64,000 bases of DNA, from assembly GCA_013285505.1 (NCBI GenBank), contig CP053450.1:2712796-2776795 (forward strand). Reading direction: 5' to 3'. Position numbers and translations under genes: made by a program. The notes under the pieces are model-generated. The model was not told where the DNA came from. It worked only from the letters and a program-made list of their open reading frames with translations, and made no database searches. Origin of the DNA: Planctomycetota bacterium (GTDB lineage Bacteria > Planctomycetota > Phycisphaerae > Phycisphaerales > UBA1924). Below are positions 1 to 8,705 of the stretch, in pieces. Positions within the stretch are counted from its first letter, which is position 1, and the number at the start of each line of letters is the position of its first letter.

Positions 1-196
1 CGGCCGGCTGTACCCGCCCCACTCCGACACCACCCGAAACTCGCCCCCCACATACCGCGCCTGGGCCACCCGCTGCGGCACCACCTCGATCGCGTTGTCG
101 AGCCGCTGCAGCTGCCGGCTTGTCCTGCTGCGCAGTGGCCGCGGCCACGCCCGCGCACATTCCCGCCCAAACACAGATATCCCTCGCCCGCATCAT
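1..196 (-). pseudogene. N-terminal fragment of a fourth dockerin-family paralog, frameshifted, cut by the window edge
   Basis: The minus strand opens with ATG-ATG at 196 and encodes a short signal peptide, then DKP followed, after a frame change near 112-116, by QLQRLDNAIEVVPQRVAQ. This matches the mature start of the paralogs at 237-1268 and 2593-3624 (DKPELRRLDNAFEV and DKPQLQKLDNAIEV). The frame is restored by adding one GC (CCGGCAG to CCGGCGCAG) or by removing one base. The same type of indel recurs in many genes here, so this is probably an intact gene with a sequence error rather than a decayed one. The rest lies outside the window, and the function is unknown. Confidence 0.6.
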
Positions 197-236
197 GCCG
201 CCCTCCCGTCACCGCGCGTGCGTGATCTCCCAGAGC

Positions 237-1268
237 CTACCGACACGCGTTCCAGATATTCAGGAAACACAGGAAGTCCTGCGTGTTCACCGTGCTGTCG
301 CCGTTGCAGTTGGCGCGGGCCTCTCCGGCGTTCCACGAGTTCAGGAAGTCGAGGAAGTCCTGCGTGTTGACCGTGCTGTCGCCGTTGTAGTTGGCGTAGT
401 CGCAGGGGTCGCTGCTGGCCTCGCCCCAGAGCTGGACCATCGCACCGAGCGGGCCGGGGCAGAAACCGAAGCTGTATGTGTGGCACTCCGAGATCGTGTG
501 TACGCCGTCGGCGAGCACATCGTCGTCGTACTGCTCGGTGACCTGCGTGCCCCGCTGGTTGTCGCCGCCGTACTCGGTGCCCCACAGCATGGGCTGTGCG
601 CACGTCGCGAGGGCCAGCCCGCCCGACGAGGTCTGGCCGCTGGCAAAGTAGAGGATGTGCGAGCCGGTGCCGCCCGTGGGGATCGGCCAGGTGCCCGTGC
701 TCAGGGTGGCGTTGGTGTAGTAGTACCCGCCGGGGTTGCAGCTCAGGGTGCCGAAGTCGAACACCCAGCCGCTGTAGTCGAAGCTGTCGGGATCGCAGGG
801 AACAGAGTCCTGGGTGAAGACGGCGACGAGGCACGGCTCGGTCCCGAAGCCCCGGCAGGTCCACTGCCACGCGAAGTCGATGCGGGCGAACCCGGCGTCG
901 AGATCGGTCTTCTCCCACACAGTGTGGTCGGCGCTGACGAACATGTTGCAGTACGAGGTGCCGAAGAAGTACCGGGTGTTGCTCGCGGTGAAGCACCCGC
1001 CGGTGTCGTCCATGAAGCCGTCGCTGTCGTTGTCGCCGAAGCAGTCAAAGACGCGGACGTCAGCGGCCCGCAACGCGCCGCCGCTGTAGTCGGCCCAAGC
1101 GGACACGACGCGGGCAGCACTGTGCTCGAACCGGACCCTGGCGACGCGCTGGGGCGTGACCTCGAACGCGTTGTCGAGCCGCCGCAGCTCGGGCTTGTCT
1201 CCCGCGACGGCCACAGCCGCGGCACTCGCGCACAAGCCAACGCAAACCAACAGGCGATGCGGATGCAT
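237..1268 (-). CDS. Secreted protein with C-terminal duplicated dockerin-like domain (paralog 1)
   Basis: This is a 343-residue secreted protein with a signal peptide of about 22 residues (ending AVAG-DKP). The central domain is Cys-rich, with repeated aromatic motifs such as FDYSGW, CNPGGYYYTN and FAWQWTC. The last 60 residues hold two copies of a Ca-binding-type loop (NYNGDSTVNTQDF and NCNGDSTVNTQDF) spaced like a dockerin, ending NIWNACR. In Phycisphaerae, domains of this kind are found at the C-termini of surface or secreted proteins; anchoring is inferred from that. The central domain has no function I can name. It is second in a head-to-tail array of four. Its dockerin DNA is nearly identical to that of paralog 2. 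Confidence 0.85.
   Translation of the reverse strand: MHPHRLLVCVGLCASAAAVAVAGDKPELRRLDNAFEVTPQRVARVRFEHSAARVVSAWADYSGGALRAADVRVFDCFGDNDSDGFMDDTGGCFTASNTRYFFGTSYCNMFVSADHTVWEKTDLDAGFARIDFAWQWTCRGFGTEPCLVAVFTQDSVPCDPDSFDYSGWVFDFGTLSCNPGGYYYTNATLSTGTWPIPTGGTGSHILYFASGQTSSGGLALATCAQPMLWGTEYGGDNQRGTQVTEQYDDDVLADGVHTISECHTYSFGFCPGPLGAMVQLWGEASSDPCDYANYNGDSTVNTQDFLDFLNSWNAGEARANCNGDSTVNTQDFLCFLNIWNACR
242..415 (-). repeat. Dockerin-coding direct repeat, copy 1
   Basis: About 170 bp encoding the two dockerin loops of paralog 1. By eye it differs from 1314-1487 at only about six or seven positions, whereas the upstream halves of the two genes have diverged much further. Inside the unit, the two loop-coding halves are themselves repeats of each other. 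Confidence 0.8.
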
Positions 1269-1308
1269 GGATAATCTCCCGACGCGTGATGTCGAACCAA
1301 ACCGGGCG

Positions 1309-2328
1309 CTACCGGCACGCGTTCCAGATATTCAGGAAGCACAGGAAGTCCTGCGTGTTCACCGTGCTGTCGCCGTTGCAATTAGCCCGGGCATCTCCGG
1401 CGTTCCACGAGTTCAGGAAGTCGAGGAAGTCCTGCGTGTTGACCGTGCTGTCGCCGTTGTAGTTGGCGTAGTCGCACGGGTCGTCGCACCGTTCCTGCCA
1501 GAACCCCGCCGCGGCACCCAGCTCGAACGGGCACTCATCGATCGTGTAGTCGTAACACTCGCCGGTCCCGTGGTCGCCGTCCGCCGGGTTGTCGTCGTCG
1601 AGCTGCTCCGGGCCCTGCGTGCCGGGGGCGCTCGGGTCGCCCCGGTCCTCGCCGGTCGCCCAGAGCATCGGCTGCGCGCACGTCGCCAGCAGCAACGCAC
1701 CCGACGTCGTCACCTCCTGCGCAAAGAACAGGGCGTACGACCCCGTGCCGCCGTCCGGCACCGGCCACGTGCCCGCGCTGCTGAGATCGGCATTGGAGTA
1801 GTAGTAGCCGCCGGGGTTGCAGCTCAGCGTGCCGAAGTCGAGCAGCCAGCCCGAATACTCGAACGAGTCGTCGTCGCAGGGGACAGAGTCCTGCGTGAAG
1901 ACGCCGACGATGCAGGGCTCGGTGCCGAAGCCGCTGCACGTCCACTGCCACGCGAAGTCGATCCGCCGGAACCCCGTGTCGAGGTCGGTCTCGGCGCTCA
2001 CGGTCATGTCGTTGGTCACGAACATGTTGCAGTAGCCCGTGCCGTAGAAGTAGTAGCCGCCGGTGCACGAGCCGGTCTGCTCGAAGGCGTCGAACGACAG
2101 CTCGAGGTCGTCGCACGCGCGGCCCGCGGAGTCGCCGACCGGCACCCAGTCGCCGACCTTATGGAAGCCGTCCGGCCCGCGCACCGCCGGCGCCCTGCGC
2201 AGCGGCTGTACCTCGATGCCATTGGCGAGCCTCTGCAACTGGCCCCTGCCCTCGATGCCGGTCTGGCCCGCCGCCAGCCCCGCCGCGAGCCCGACCAATC
2301 CCGTCACGACCACTGCGCGCTGCATCAT
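1309..2328 (-). CDS. Secreted protein with C-terminal duplicated dockerin-like domain (paralog 2)
   Basis: 339 residues. The start at 2328 is preceded by AAGAAGGGA, a fair Shine-Dalgarno. There is a signal peptide (MMQRAVVVTGLVGLAAGLAAG), then a Cys-rich middle that keeps the family motifs TGYCNMFV, IDFAWQWTC, FTQDSVPC and CNPGGYYYSN. The N-terminal third differs from paralogs 1 and 3: it lacks their RVFDCFGDNDSDGF stretch. The C-terminus is the same duplicated loop domain ending NACR. It is probably exported and displayed or anchored through the dockerin-like tail. No enzymatic motif is visible. It probably arose by tandem duplication followed by divergence of the mature domain. Confidence 0.85.
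   Translation of the reverse strand: MMQRAVVVTGLVGLAAGLAAGQTGIEGRGQLQRLANGIEVQPLRRAPAVRGPDGFHKVGDWVPVGDSAGRACDDLELSFDAFEQTGSCTGGYYFYGTGYCNMFVTNDMTVSAETDLDTGFRRIDFAWQWTCSGFGTEPCIVGVFTQDSVPCDDDSFEYSGWLLDFGTLSCNPGGYYYSNADLSSAGTWPVPDGGTGSYALFFAQEVTTSGALLLATCAQPMLWATGEDRGDPSAPGTQGPEQLDDDNPADGDHGTGECYDYTIDECPFELGAAAGFWQERCDDPCDYANYNGDSTVNTQDFLDFLNSWNAGDARANCNGDSTVNTQDFLCFLNIWNACR
1314..1487 (-). repeat. Dockerin-coding direct repeat, copy 2
   Basis: Partner of 242-415. The two tracts are almost the same at DNA level, including synonymous sites, which points to recent duplication or gene conversion limited to the dockerin end. The matching tract of paralog 3 (about 2598-2765) is clearly related but more diverged. 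Confidence 0.8.
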
Positions 2329-2509
2329 GTCGCCGTCCCTTCTTCATGAGGCCCGGGCGGTGATGGCCCGGCCTGTGTGTCCCTCGGTGCCCCGCATGGT
2401 CGCGAGGGCACCGCTCCGGAGAACCCGGCAGATACGACTTGTACGGCGGGGCCGCGGCCGGGTTGCAGGGACTTTGCGGAACCGCGCAGAATCGCTCGGG
2501 GACAGCCGG

Positions 2510-2549
2510 ACGAAAACAAAGCACGCCCGGGCGTTTCCGCCCGGGCGTG
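2510..2549 (-). terminator. Intrinsic terminator downstream of dockerin paralog 3
   Basis: A 12-bp perfect stem (522-533 against 538-549 of the 2000s block, arms CACGCCCGGGCG and complement) with a TTTC loop. On the minus strand it is followed by a T-rich tract (GCTTTGTTTTC). It lies about 45 bp past the stop of the gene at 2593-3624. The rest of 2329-2592 shows no gene. Confidence 0.8.
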
Positions 2550-2592
2550 TGGAATGATGCTTTCAATCCGTGCGGCCTAGGCCGCGAGAGGA

Positions 2593-3624
2593 TTAGCGGC
2601 AGGCGTTCCAGATGTTGAGGAAGCAGAGGAAGTCCTGCGTGTTGACGGTGCTGTCACCGTTGCAGTTGGCCATCGCTTCGCCGTTGTTCCACGAGTTGAG
2701 GAACGCGAGGAAGTCCTGGGTGTTGATGGTGCTGTCGCCGTTGTAGTTGGCGTAGTCACAGGGATCGGTGCCAGCCTCGCCCCAGAACTGGACCATGGCG
2801 CCCAGGGGATCGGGGCAGAGACCGAACGAGTAGGTGTAGCACTCGCTGGTGGTGTGGTTGCCGTCGACGGTCAGGTCGTCGTCGAACTGCTCAGTGACCT
2901 GAGTACCCTTCTGGTTGTCGCCGCCGTACTCGGTGCCCCAGAGCATGGTCTGGGCGCAGGTGGCGAGGACGAGGGCGCCGGAGGTGGTGGCGCTCTGCGC
3001 GTAGAGGAGGATGTGCGAGCCGGTGCCGCCCGTGGGGATCGGCCAGGTGCCGGTGCTCAGGGAGACGTTGGTGTAGTAGTAGCCGCCGGGGTTGCAGCTC
3101 AGGGTGCCGAAGTCGAGGATCCAGCCGCTGTAATCGAGCGAGTCGAGTTCACAGGGGACGGAGTCCTGGGTGAAGACGGCGACGAGGCAGGTCTCGGTGC
3201 CGAAGCCGGCGCAGGTCCACTGCCAGGCGAAGTCAACGCGGGCGAAGCCGGCGTTGAGGTCGGTGCCGTCTTCCACGGTGTGGTCGGCGGTGGTGAACAT
3301 GTTGCAGTACGCGGTACCGAAGTACCAGCGGCTGGTGCTGGCGGTGAAGCAACCGCCGGTGTCGTCCATGAAGCCGTCGCTGTCGTTGTCGCCGAAGCAG
3401 TCAAAGACGCGGACGTCAGCGGCGCGGGACACGCCACCGTTGTAATCGCTCCAGTCGGAGACGATGCGGGCGGTGCCGTTCTCGTAACGGACCTTGGCGA
3501 TGCGCTGGGGCGTCACTTCGATGGCGTTATCGAGCTTCTGCAGCTGGGGCTTGTCGCCGGCGATGGCAACCGACGCGACACCAGCGCACAGGCCGGCGGT
3601 GATACACAGGTTCTTGGCCTTCAT
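2593..3624 (-). CDS. Secreted protein with C-terminal duplicated dockerin-like domain (paralog 3)
   Basis: 343 residues, colinear with paralog 1 throughout (signal peptide, RVFDCFGDNDSDGFMDD, FAWQWTC, CNPGGYYYTN, dockerin tail). The start at 3624 has a strong AAGGAG 8 nt upstream, and a good terminator follows the gene, so it is probably the best-expressed copy. Its first dockerin loop reads GDSTINTQDF. A stretch of roughly 65 bp (about 3354-3421) is nearly identical to 1000-1065 in paralog 1, again suggesting gene conversion. The 5' leader contains a small CCCCG/CGGGG hairpin near 3668-3682. The biological role is unknown. Confidence 0.85.
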   Translation of the reverse strand: MKAKNLCITAGLCAGVASVAIAGDKPQLQKLDNAIEVTPQRIAKVRYENGTARIVSDWSDYNGGVSRAADVRVFDCFGDNDSDGFMDDTGGCFTASTSRWYFGTAYCNMFTTADHTVEDGTDLNAGFARVDFAWQWTCAGFGTETCLVAVFTQDSVPCELDSLDYSGWILDFGTLSCNPGGYYYTNVSLSTGTWPIPTGGTGSHILLYAQSATTSGALVLATCAQTMLWGTEYGGDNQKGTQVTEQFDDDLTVDGNHTTSECYTYSFGLCPDPLGAMVQFWGEAGTDPCDYANYNGDSTINTQDFLAFLNSWNNGEAMANCNGDSTVNTQDFLCFLNIWNACR

Positions 3625-4131
3625 ATGAGTAACTCCTTCTTCGATGAAAGGGAACCAAACGCAGTTTCTCCCCGTCTCGCGGGGACACTTCTCGGAAATC
3701 CCTGGCCACTACACTGTTGCCAGAGAGAATCAGACCTGACTGTCAGCTTCTCGTCTCAAAAATCACCGAACACCCGCTTCATCGCCCAGCGATTTCATTG
3801 GGGTTGCCGTGTGGGACGTGAAACTCCTTACCGCTGCCTCTGAGAGTCGTGCTCCGGGTTCACGTACGCGAAACGAGAGAACCCCGTCGCGGTTGCTGGG
3901 CCGAATACCCGATTTGGAACTCTCGATCTCCATCCGTACAAACTTCGGCATTGAACGCAGCCGACACTTGCGCAATATACACACCTCTCGCATCCACGCA
4001 AGACCCCCGACTCCATTTTTCCAACTTTCCGGCACAACCGTTACCACTTCCCACGCCACGCCCCACACCGCGCGGTAATCTGGGCAAACCCTGACGGCAA
4101 ACCGGTTTCCGACAAACAGCCCCCGATCCGA
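3625..4131. other. Intergenic region, no gene seen
   Basis: About 500 bp that is less GC-rich than its surroundings. Short open frames occur on both strands, but none has a ribosome binding site, a GC-biased third position or recognisable protein sequence. It presumably holds the promoter of dockerin paralog 3 and the 3' region of carA. No terminator with a U-tract was found after carA. Confidence 0.5.
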
Positions 4132-5368
4132 CTACCTGCTCAGCGCCGCCGAACCGGGCGTCCCCCGGCCCGACCGCATCGCCTCGACGAAGGCATCGAA
4201 CAACGGCCCAGCATCGTGCGGTCCCGGAGAAGCCTCTGGGTGGTGCTGCACACTGAACACAGGCCGATCAACCAGGCGAAACCCCGCCACCGTCCCGTCG
4301 TTGAGGTGGACATGCGTCACCTCGCCGCCGGCACGTTCCAGGCTCTCCCGATCGACCGCGAACCCGTGATTCTGGCTGGTGATTTCCACCCTGCCCAGCG
4401 GCGTGTTGAACACCGGCTGGTTCGCACCGCGATGCCCGAACCGGAGCTTGAACGTCTCGGCCCCGATCGCGAGCGCCAGCAGCTGGTGCCCGAGGCAGAT
4501 GCCGAAGATCGGGATCCGCAGCTCGCTGGAGACAACCTCCCGCAGCGTGGCGATCGTCTCGTCCACCGCGGCCGGATCACCCGGGCCGTTCGAGACAAAC
4601 AGCCCGTCGAACTCGCCCTGCTCGTAGGCCTGCAGGATCTCCGACGCCGGCGTGTCGTGCGGGATGAGCTGCACCAGGCAATCCCGCTCGGCGAGATTCC
4701 GCAGGATGTTGCGCTTCGCCCCGCAATCCATGGCCAAAACCCGCAGCGGCCGCGAGGCGTCCGCGCCGTCTTCACCTCGCGCGCGCGCCCCGGCCCCCGG
4801 TGCCCACGCCCACGCGTCGAGCTTCTCGGACCAGTCATCGCGGGCGGTGCGCCCGACCGCGGGCACGAGGTTCTGGCCGGCCATGCTCGGGGCATTTCTG
4901 GCACGCTCGACGAGCTGGCGGTCGGAGAGGCCCGCGTCGTCGGTCAGCACGCCGCTCATGGCCCCGCCGGTGCGGAGTCGCCGCGTGAGGGGCGCGGGTG
5001 TCGATCCCCGCGATGCCCAGCACCCCGGCGTCGGCCAGGTAGGCCGCGAGGCTCTTGTCTGCCCGGAAGTTCGAGTATCGGTGGGCCAGCTCGCGGACCA
5101 CGAACCCGGCCACCTGCACACGTCCGGACTCGACATCGACGGGGTTGGTGCCGGTGTTCCCGATCAGCGGGAAGGTCTGGACGAGGATCTGGCCGCGGTA
5201 GGAGGGGTCGGTCAGCGACTCCTGGTAGCCGCTCATGGCGGTGTTGAAAACGACCTCGGCCTCGACCACCAGCCCCCGCCCGGTCGCGCCGAAGGCGACG
5301 CCCCGGAAGACGCTCCCGTCGGCGAGCACGAGGCGGCAGGATGACGACGATTCGGCGTGGTCTGGCAT
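4132..5368 (-). CDS. carA: Carbamoyl-phosphate synthase small subunit (frameshift in sequence)
   Basis: Glutaminase subunit that supplies ammonia to CarB for carbamoyl phosphate used in pyrimidine and arginine synthesis. The N-terminal half (start [11 protein letters not shown] at 5368) carries LADGSVFRG and [17 protein letters not shown]. The C-terminal half carries the class I amidotransferase nucleophile motif [13 protein letters not shown] and the [11 protein letters not shown]is/Glu site. The two halves lie in different frames. The break is in a G4 run (plus strand 4989-4992); removing one base gives the family motif IDTRALTRRLR. Length after repair is about 411 residues, normal for CarA. 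Only 6 nt separate a TACACT -10 box from the ATG. carB is not in the window. Confidence 0.93.
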
Positions 5369-5371
5369 CCG

Positions 5372-5377
5372 TAGAGT
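5372..5377 (+). promoter_or_regulatory. -10 box of priA (TAGAGT), overlapping the carA -10 box
   Basis: TAGAGT lies 7 nt upstream of the GTG at 5385. It overlaps by three bases the minus-strand TACACT of carA (5375-5380), so TAGAGTGTA serves as a two-way -10 region. No convincing -35 is visible on either side. Confidence 0.55.
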
Positions 5378-5380
5378 GTA
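5375..5380 (-). promoter_or_regulatory. -10 box of carA (TACACT), 6 nt from the start codon
   Basis: TACACT on the minus strand is followed by CTACGG and the ATG of carA. With transcription starting about 6-7 nt after a -10 box, the mRNA would begin at or next to the start codon. Confidence 0.55.
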
Positions 5381-5384
5381 CCCG

Positions 5385-7778
5385 GTGCCCGCGTCACTTT
5401 TTGAACCCGACCGCCCCCCACGTTCACTCGACGGGTGCACGTTTGTCCGCGTGGCCGTGGAGCGAGGCATCGAGCGGGCGGGCCTGCTCCGCGACTGGAA
5501 CGCGCTGACCTATCTGGTCGAGCCCGAGGCGGGATCGACCCCGGTCGAGCGGGGTGAACTCGTCGTCGTGCCCCTGGGCAAGGGCGACACGCCGACCCGG
5601 GGTTTCGTGGTCGAGACGGGGGGGCCGGAACTCGCCGGCGAGATCGACCCCCAGACCATCAAGCCGATCGCCGGCCGCACCGGGGCCCGCATCCCGCCGG
5701 CGCTCGTGGACCTCGGGAGCTGGCTGTCTGAGTACTACATCTGCCCGCTGGGGATGGCCATGGCGACGATGGTCCCGGCGGCCGTCAAGGCCGGGACGGG
5801 CAGCAGGCGCGTCCGGTTGCTCCAACGCCCCGAGCCGGTGCCCGAACTGCCGGACCTGACGCCGAAGGTCCGGGAGGCGTGGGACCGGATCGTCGCACTC
5901 CCGCCGGACGTGTTCCCGCTGGCCCCGCGAGACCTCGCCGACGCCGTCGGGGCGAAGACCGTCCGCGAGATCAACCGCCTGACCGCCCTCGGCGGGCTCG
6001 AACAGATCGAGCGCGACATCGTGCGCGCGCGCGGCGAGACCCCGCACCTGCCGACACCGGACGTGCTCCCGGAGCCGCTCAATCTCACTGAGCACCAGAG
6101 GCTCGCGGTCGAGGGGCTCGGCGGGGCGCTCGGCTCGTTCTCGACGCACTTGCTCTACGGCGTGACCGGATCGGGCAAGACGGAGGTCTACATCCGTTTG
6201 ATCGAGCGGGTGCTGGAGGCGGGGAAGACGGCGATCGTGCTGGTGCCCGAGATCTCGCTGACGCCGCAGACGGGGGCGAGGTTTGTCGCGCGGTTTGCCG
6301 CGGCTGGCGTCGCGGTGCTGCACTCCGGCCTGACGGCCTCTGAGCGGCACCGGGAGTGGAAGCGTGCGGCCTCGGGCGGAGCGCGGGTCGTCGTCGGGGC
6401 TCGGTCGGCGGTCTTTGCCCCGGTGCGGGATGTGGGGCTGGTGATCGTCGATGAGGAGCACGACACGTCGTACAAGCAGGATCAGCTCCCCCGCTACAAC
6501 GCCCGCGATGTGGCGGTGGTGCGCGCGCAGATCGAGGGATGCCCGGCGGTGCTGGGGTCGGCGACGCCGAGCCTGGAGGCGTGGTCGAACGCGGCCGGGC
6601 CGAAGGCCCGCTGGTCGCTCTGGACGCTGCCGCACCGGGCGACAGGCTCGGCGATGCCCCGCGTCGAGATCGTGGACATGGCCGAGCTGAGCCGCCCGGA
6701 GCCGGGGAAGAAGCCGCCGAGCCCGGAGCGGGTGCCGCAGCTGAGCCCGCGGCTGCGGTCGGCGCTGCGGCAGACGCTCGATAGGGGCGAGCAGGCGATC
6801 ATCCTGCTGAACCGGCGGGGGTATTCGCACTATCTGTGCTGCCGCGACCGGAAGTGCGGATGGATCCTGGAGTGCGACCAGTGCGACTCGCGGCTGGTGA
6901 TCCACACCGGGCGCGACCTGCCGCGGGGTGCGGTGGTGCGGTGCCACCATTGCCTCTCAGAGCAGATCGTGCCGGGTCGCTGCCCGGGGTGCGACGGCCC
7001 GCTGCTCCGGCTGGGGGCGGGCACCCAGCGGGTCGAGGAAGAGCTGGAGCGGGTGTTTGCTGCTGATCGGGTCGGGCCCGGAGCGGCGCTGGTGGAAGGG
7101 GAAACCCTCGCGCGGATCGACGGCGACACGATGCGCTCCGGCCGGGACTTCTTCCACGCCCTTTCGGAGTTCGCGTCCGGACGGTACCGCGTGCTGCTGG
7201 GCACCCAGATGCTCGCCAAAGGGCACGACTTCCCCAACGTCTCGCTGGTGGGCGTGCTGTGTGCGGACGCAGCCCTGGCGATGCCGGACTTCCGGGCGGC
7301 CGAGCGGACGTTCCAGCTGGTCAGTCAGGTCGCCGGGCGTGCCGGGCGCGGGGCGGCGGCGGGGACGGTGATCGTGCAGGCGTACGACCCGGGGGCCCCT
7401 GCGGTGCAGCTCGCGTCGAAGCACGACTTTGAGACATTTGCCAACGCGGAGTTGCAGGAGCGGCGGGAGGCGTGTCTGCCGCCGGCCCGGCGGATGGCGC
7501 GGGTGGTCTGCCGGGACAGGGACTTTGAGAAGGCCCGGGAGGCCTCGGAGCGGATCGCGTCCCATCTGCGGGAGGCGGCGGAGGGCTCGCGGTCGGAGGT
7601 GCTCGGGCCGTCGCCGTGCGCGATCGCGCGGATCGGGGGGTATCACCGCTTCGAGATCCTGCTGCTGGCCCCGACCGCCCGGCTGGTGCAGGACGCGTTG
7701 CAGTCGCTCCGGCGGCGGGGCCTGCTGCGGAGCGACGCGAAGACGGCGGTGGATGTCGATCCGGTCTCGCTGATGTGA
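5385..7778 (+). CDS. priA: Primosomal replication restart helicase PriA
   Basis: Superfamily 2 DNA helicase that reloads the replisome at stalled forks. It is 797 residues from the GTG at 5385. Visible motifs are Walker [12 protein letters not shown], the DEEH box ([12 protein letters not shown]), paired zinc-binding cysteines ([24 protein letters not shown]), and helicase motif V/VI regions [14 protein letters not shown] and QVAGRAGRG. The GTG is chosen because the protein homology begins close to it and a TAGAGT box lies 7 nt upstream; a start at VAVERG about 23 codons later is possible. It is divergent from carA. Confidence 0.95.
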   Translation: MPASLFEPDRPPRSLDGCTFVRVAVERGIERAGLLRDWNALTYLVEPEAGSTPVERGELVVVPLGKGDTPTRGFVVETGGPELAGEIDPQTIKPIAGRTGARIPPALVDLGSWLSEYYICPLGMAMATMVPAAVKAGTGSRRVRLLQRPEPVPELPDLTPKVREAWDRIVALPPDVFPLAPRDLADAVGAKTVREINRLTALGGLEQIERDIVRARGETPHLPTPDVLPEPLNLTEHQRLAVEGLGGALGSFSTHLLYGVTGSGKTEVYIRLIERVLEAGKTAIVLVPEISLTPQTGARFVARFAAAGVAVLHSGLTASERHREWKRAASGGARVVVGARSAVFAPVRDVGLVIVDEEHDTSYKQDQLPRYNARDVAVVRAQIEGCPAVLGSATPSLEAWSNAAGPKARWSLWTLPHRATGSAMPRVEIVDMAELSRPEPGKKPPSPERVPQLSPRLRSALRQTLDRGEQAIILLNRRGYSHYLCCRDRKCGWILECDQCDSRLVIHTGRDLPRGAVVRCHHCLSEQIVPGRCPGCDGPLLRLGAGTQRVEEELERVFAADRVGPGAALVEGETLARIDGDTMRSGRDFFHALSEFASGRYRVLLGTQMLAKGHDFPNVSLVGVLCADAALAMPDFRAAERTFQLVSQVAGRAGRGAAAGTVIVQAYDPGAPAVQLASKHDFETFANAELQERREACLPPARRMARVVCRDRDFEKAREASERIASHLREAAEGSRSEVLGPSPCAIARIGGYHRFEILLLAPTARLVQDALQSLRRRGLLRSDAKTAVDVDPVSLM

Positions 7779-7807
7779 CCGGGCGACACTCGCGGGGCTC
7801 GGCGAGC

Positions 7808-7813
7808 TATGCT
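7808..7813 (+). promoter_or_regulatory. -10 box (TATGCT) 7 nt before the aminotransferase start
   Basis: TATGCT is followed by GCGCCCG and the ATG at 7821. No Shine-Dalgarno fits in the gap, so the transcript is probably leaderless. Confidence 0.5.
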
Positions 7814-7820
7814 GCGCCCG

Positions 7821-8705
7821 ATGCGTGTTTCCCTCAATGGCCAGATCGTTCCCGCGGCTGATGCGACTGTCAGTGTCTTTGACCGGGGCTTTCTCTTCGG
7901 CGATGGCATCTATGAGGGGCTGCGGGCGTTTGACGGTTGGGTGCGGCATCTGGACGACCACTGCGCGCGCATGCAGCGGGGCCTCGACGAGGCCGGGATC
8001 GGCTGGGACGCCTCGGCCTTGCACGGGTTGTGCGAGGGGTTGCTCGAGGCCAACGGCCTCCGGGACGCGTTCCTCTATTGGCAGGTCACCCGGGGCGCAC
8101 CGGGCCCGGGCCAACCGGTCCGCGCACGGCTGCCGGAGCCGGACATGGCACCGACGGTGTTTGGCTACTGCGTGCCCCTGCCGGGCGTGGACGGGTTCAC
8201 TGAGCCGACGGAGTGCAGCGCGCGGACCGTGCGCGACGACCGGTGGCACAAGGGGCATGTCAAGACGATCTCGCTGATGGCGAACATCATGGCGGCGCTC
8301 GAGGCGGCGGAGGGCGGTGCTGACGAGGCGCTGCTGGTGCGCGACGGGTGGCTGTCGGAGTCCTGCTCGACGAACGTCTTTGTCGCGGGCCGGGACGAGT
8401 CCGGCCGGCCGACGCTGGTCACGCCGCCGACGGGGGATGTCTCGATCCTCTCGGGCGTGACGCGCCGGATGTTGCTGGAGATCCTGCCGGAGGCGCAGGT
8501 GCGGATGGTCTCTGAGGAGGAACTGCACCGGGCCGACGAGATCTTTCTTGTGGGGACGGTCACCACGGTGCGGAGCGTGCTGACCCTCGACGGTCGGCCG
8601 GTGGGGACCGGCGGGGTGGGCCCGGTGGCCCGTGAAGTTCTGGCGCGGTACGCGGATCACCTCCGCACGCAGCTGGCCGAACGGCGCGGGGCTGCGGTTG
8701 ATTGA
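7821..8705 (+). CDS. Class IV aminotransferase, D-amino-acid / branched-chain type
   Basis: PLP-dependent fold-type IV aminotransferase of 294 residues. N-terminal FDRGFLFGDGIYEGLRAFDG is the family signature. The Schiff-base lysine sits in WHKGHVKTISLMANIMA, and LSESCSTNVFV and LSGVTRR bind the cofactor phosphate. The HVKTISLMAN context resembles D-amino-acid aminotransferases (D-Ala/D-Glu exchange) more than IlvE, and its stop overlaps the start of murD, which needs D-glutamate as substrate. That pairing supports a cell-wall role but does not prove it; a branched-chain or aminodeoxychorismate lyase activity remains possible. Confidence 0.8.
   Translation: MRVSLNGQIVPAADATVSVFDRGFLFGDGIYEGLRAFDGWVRHLDDHCARMQRGLDEAGIGWDASALHGLCEGLLEANGLRDAFLYWQVTRGAPGPGQPVRARLPEPDMAPTVFGYCVPLPGVDGFTEPTECSARTVRDDRWHKGHVKTISLMANIMAALEAAEGGADEALLVRDGWLSESCSTNVFVAGRDESGRPTLVTPPTGDVSILSGVTRRMLLEILPEAQVRMVSEEELHRADEIFLVGTVTTVRSVLTLDGRPVGTGGVGPVAREVLARYADHLRTQLAERRGAAVD

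Noticed and set aside
242..2765. Repeated short units in the dockerin genes as a possible CRISPR array
   Set aside because: The repeats are codons for the Ca-loop motif, in frame, with no regular spacers.
4132..5136. carA as a truncated glutamine amidotransferase with its own start at 5136
   Set aside because: Its first 50 residues are out-of-frame sequence; the real N-terminal half continues in another frame up to 5368.
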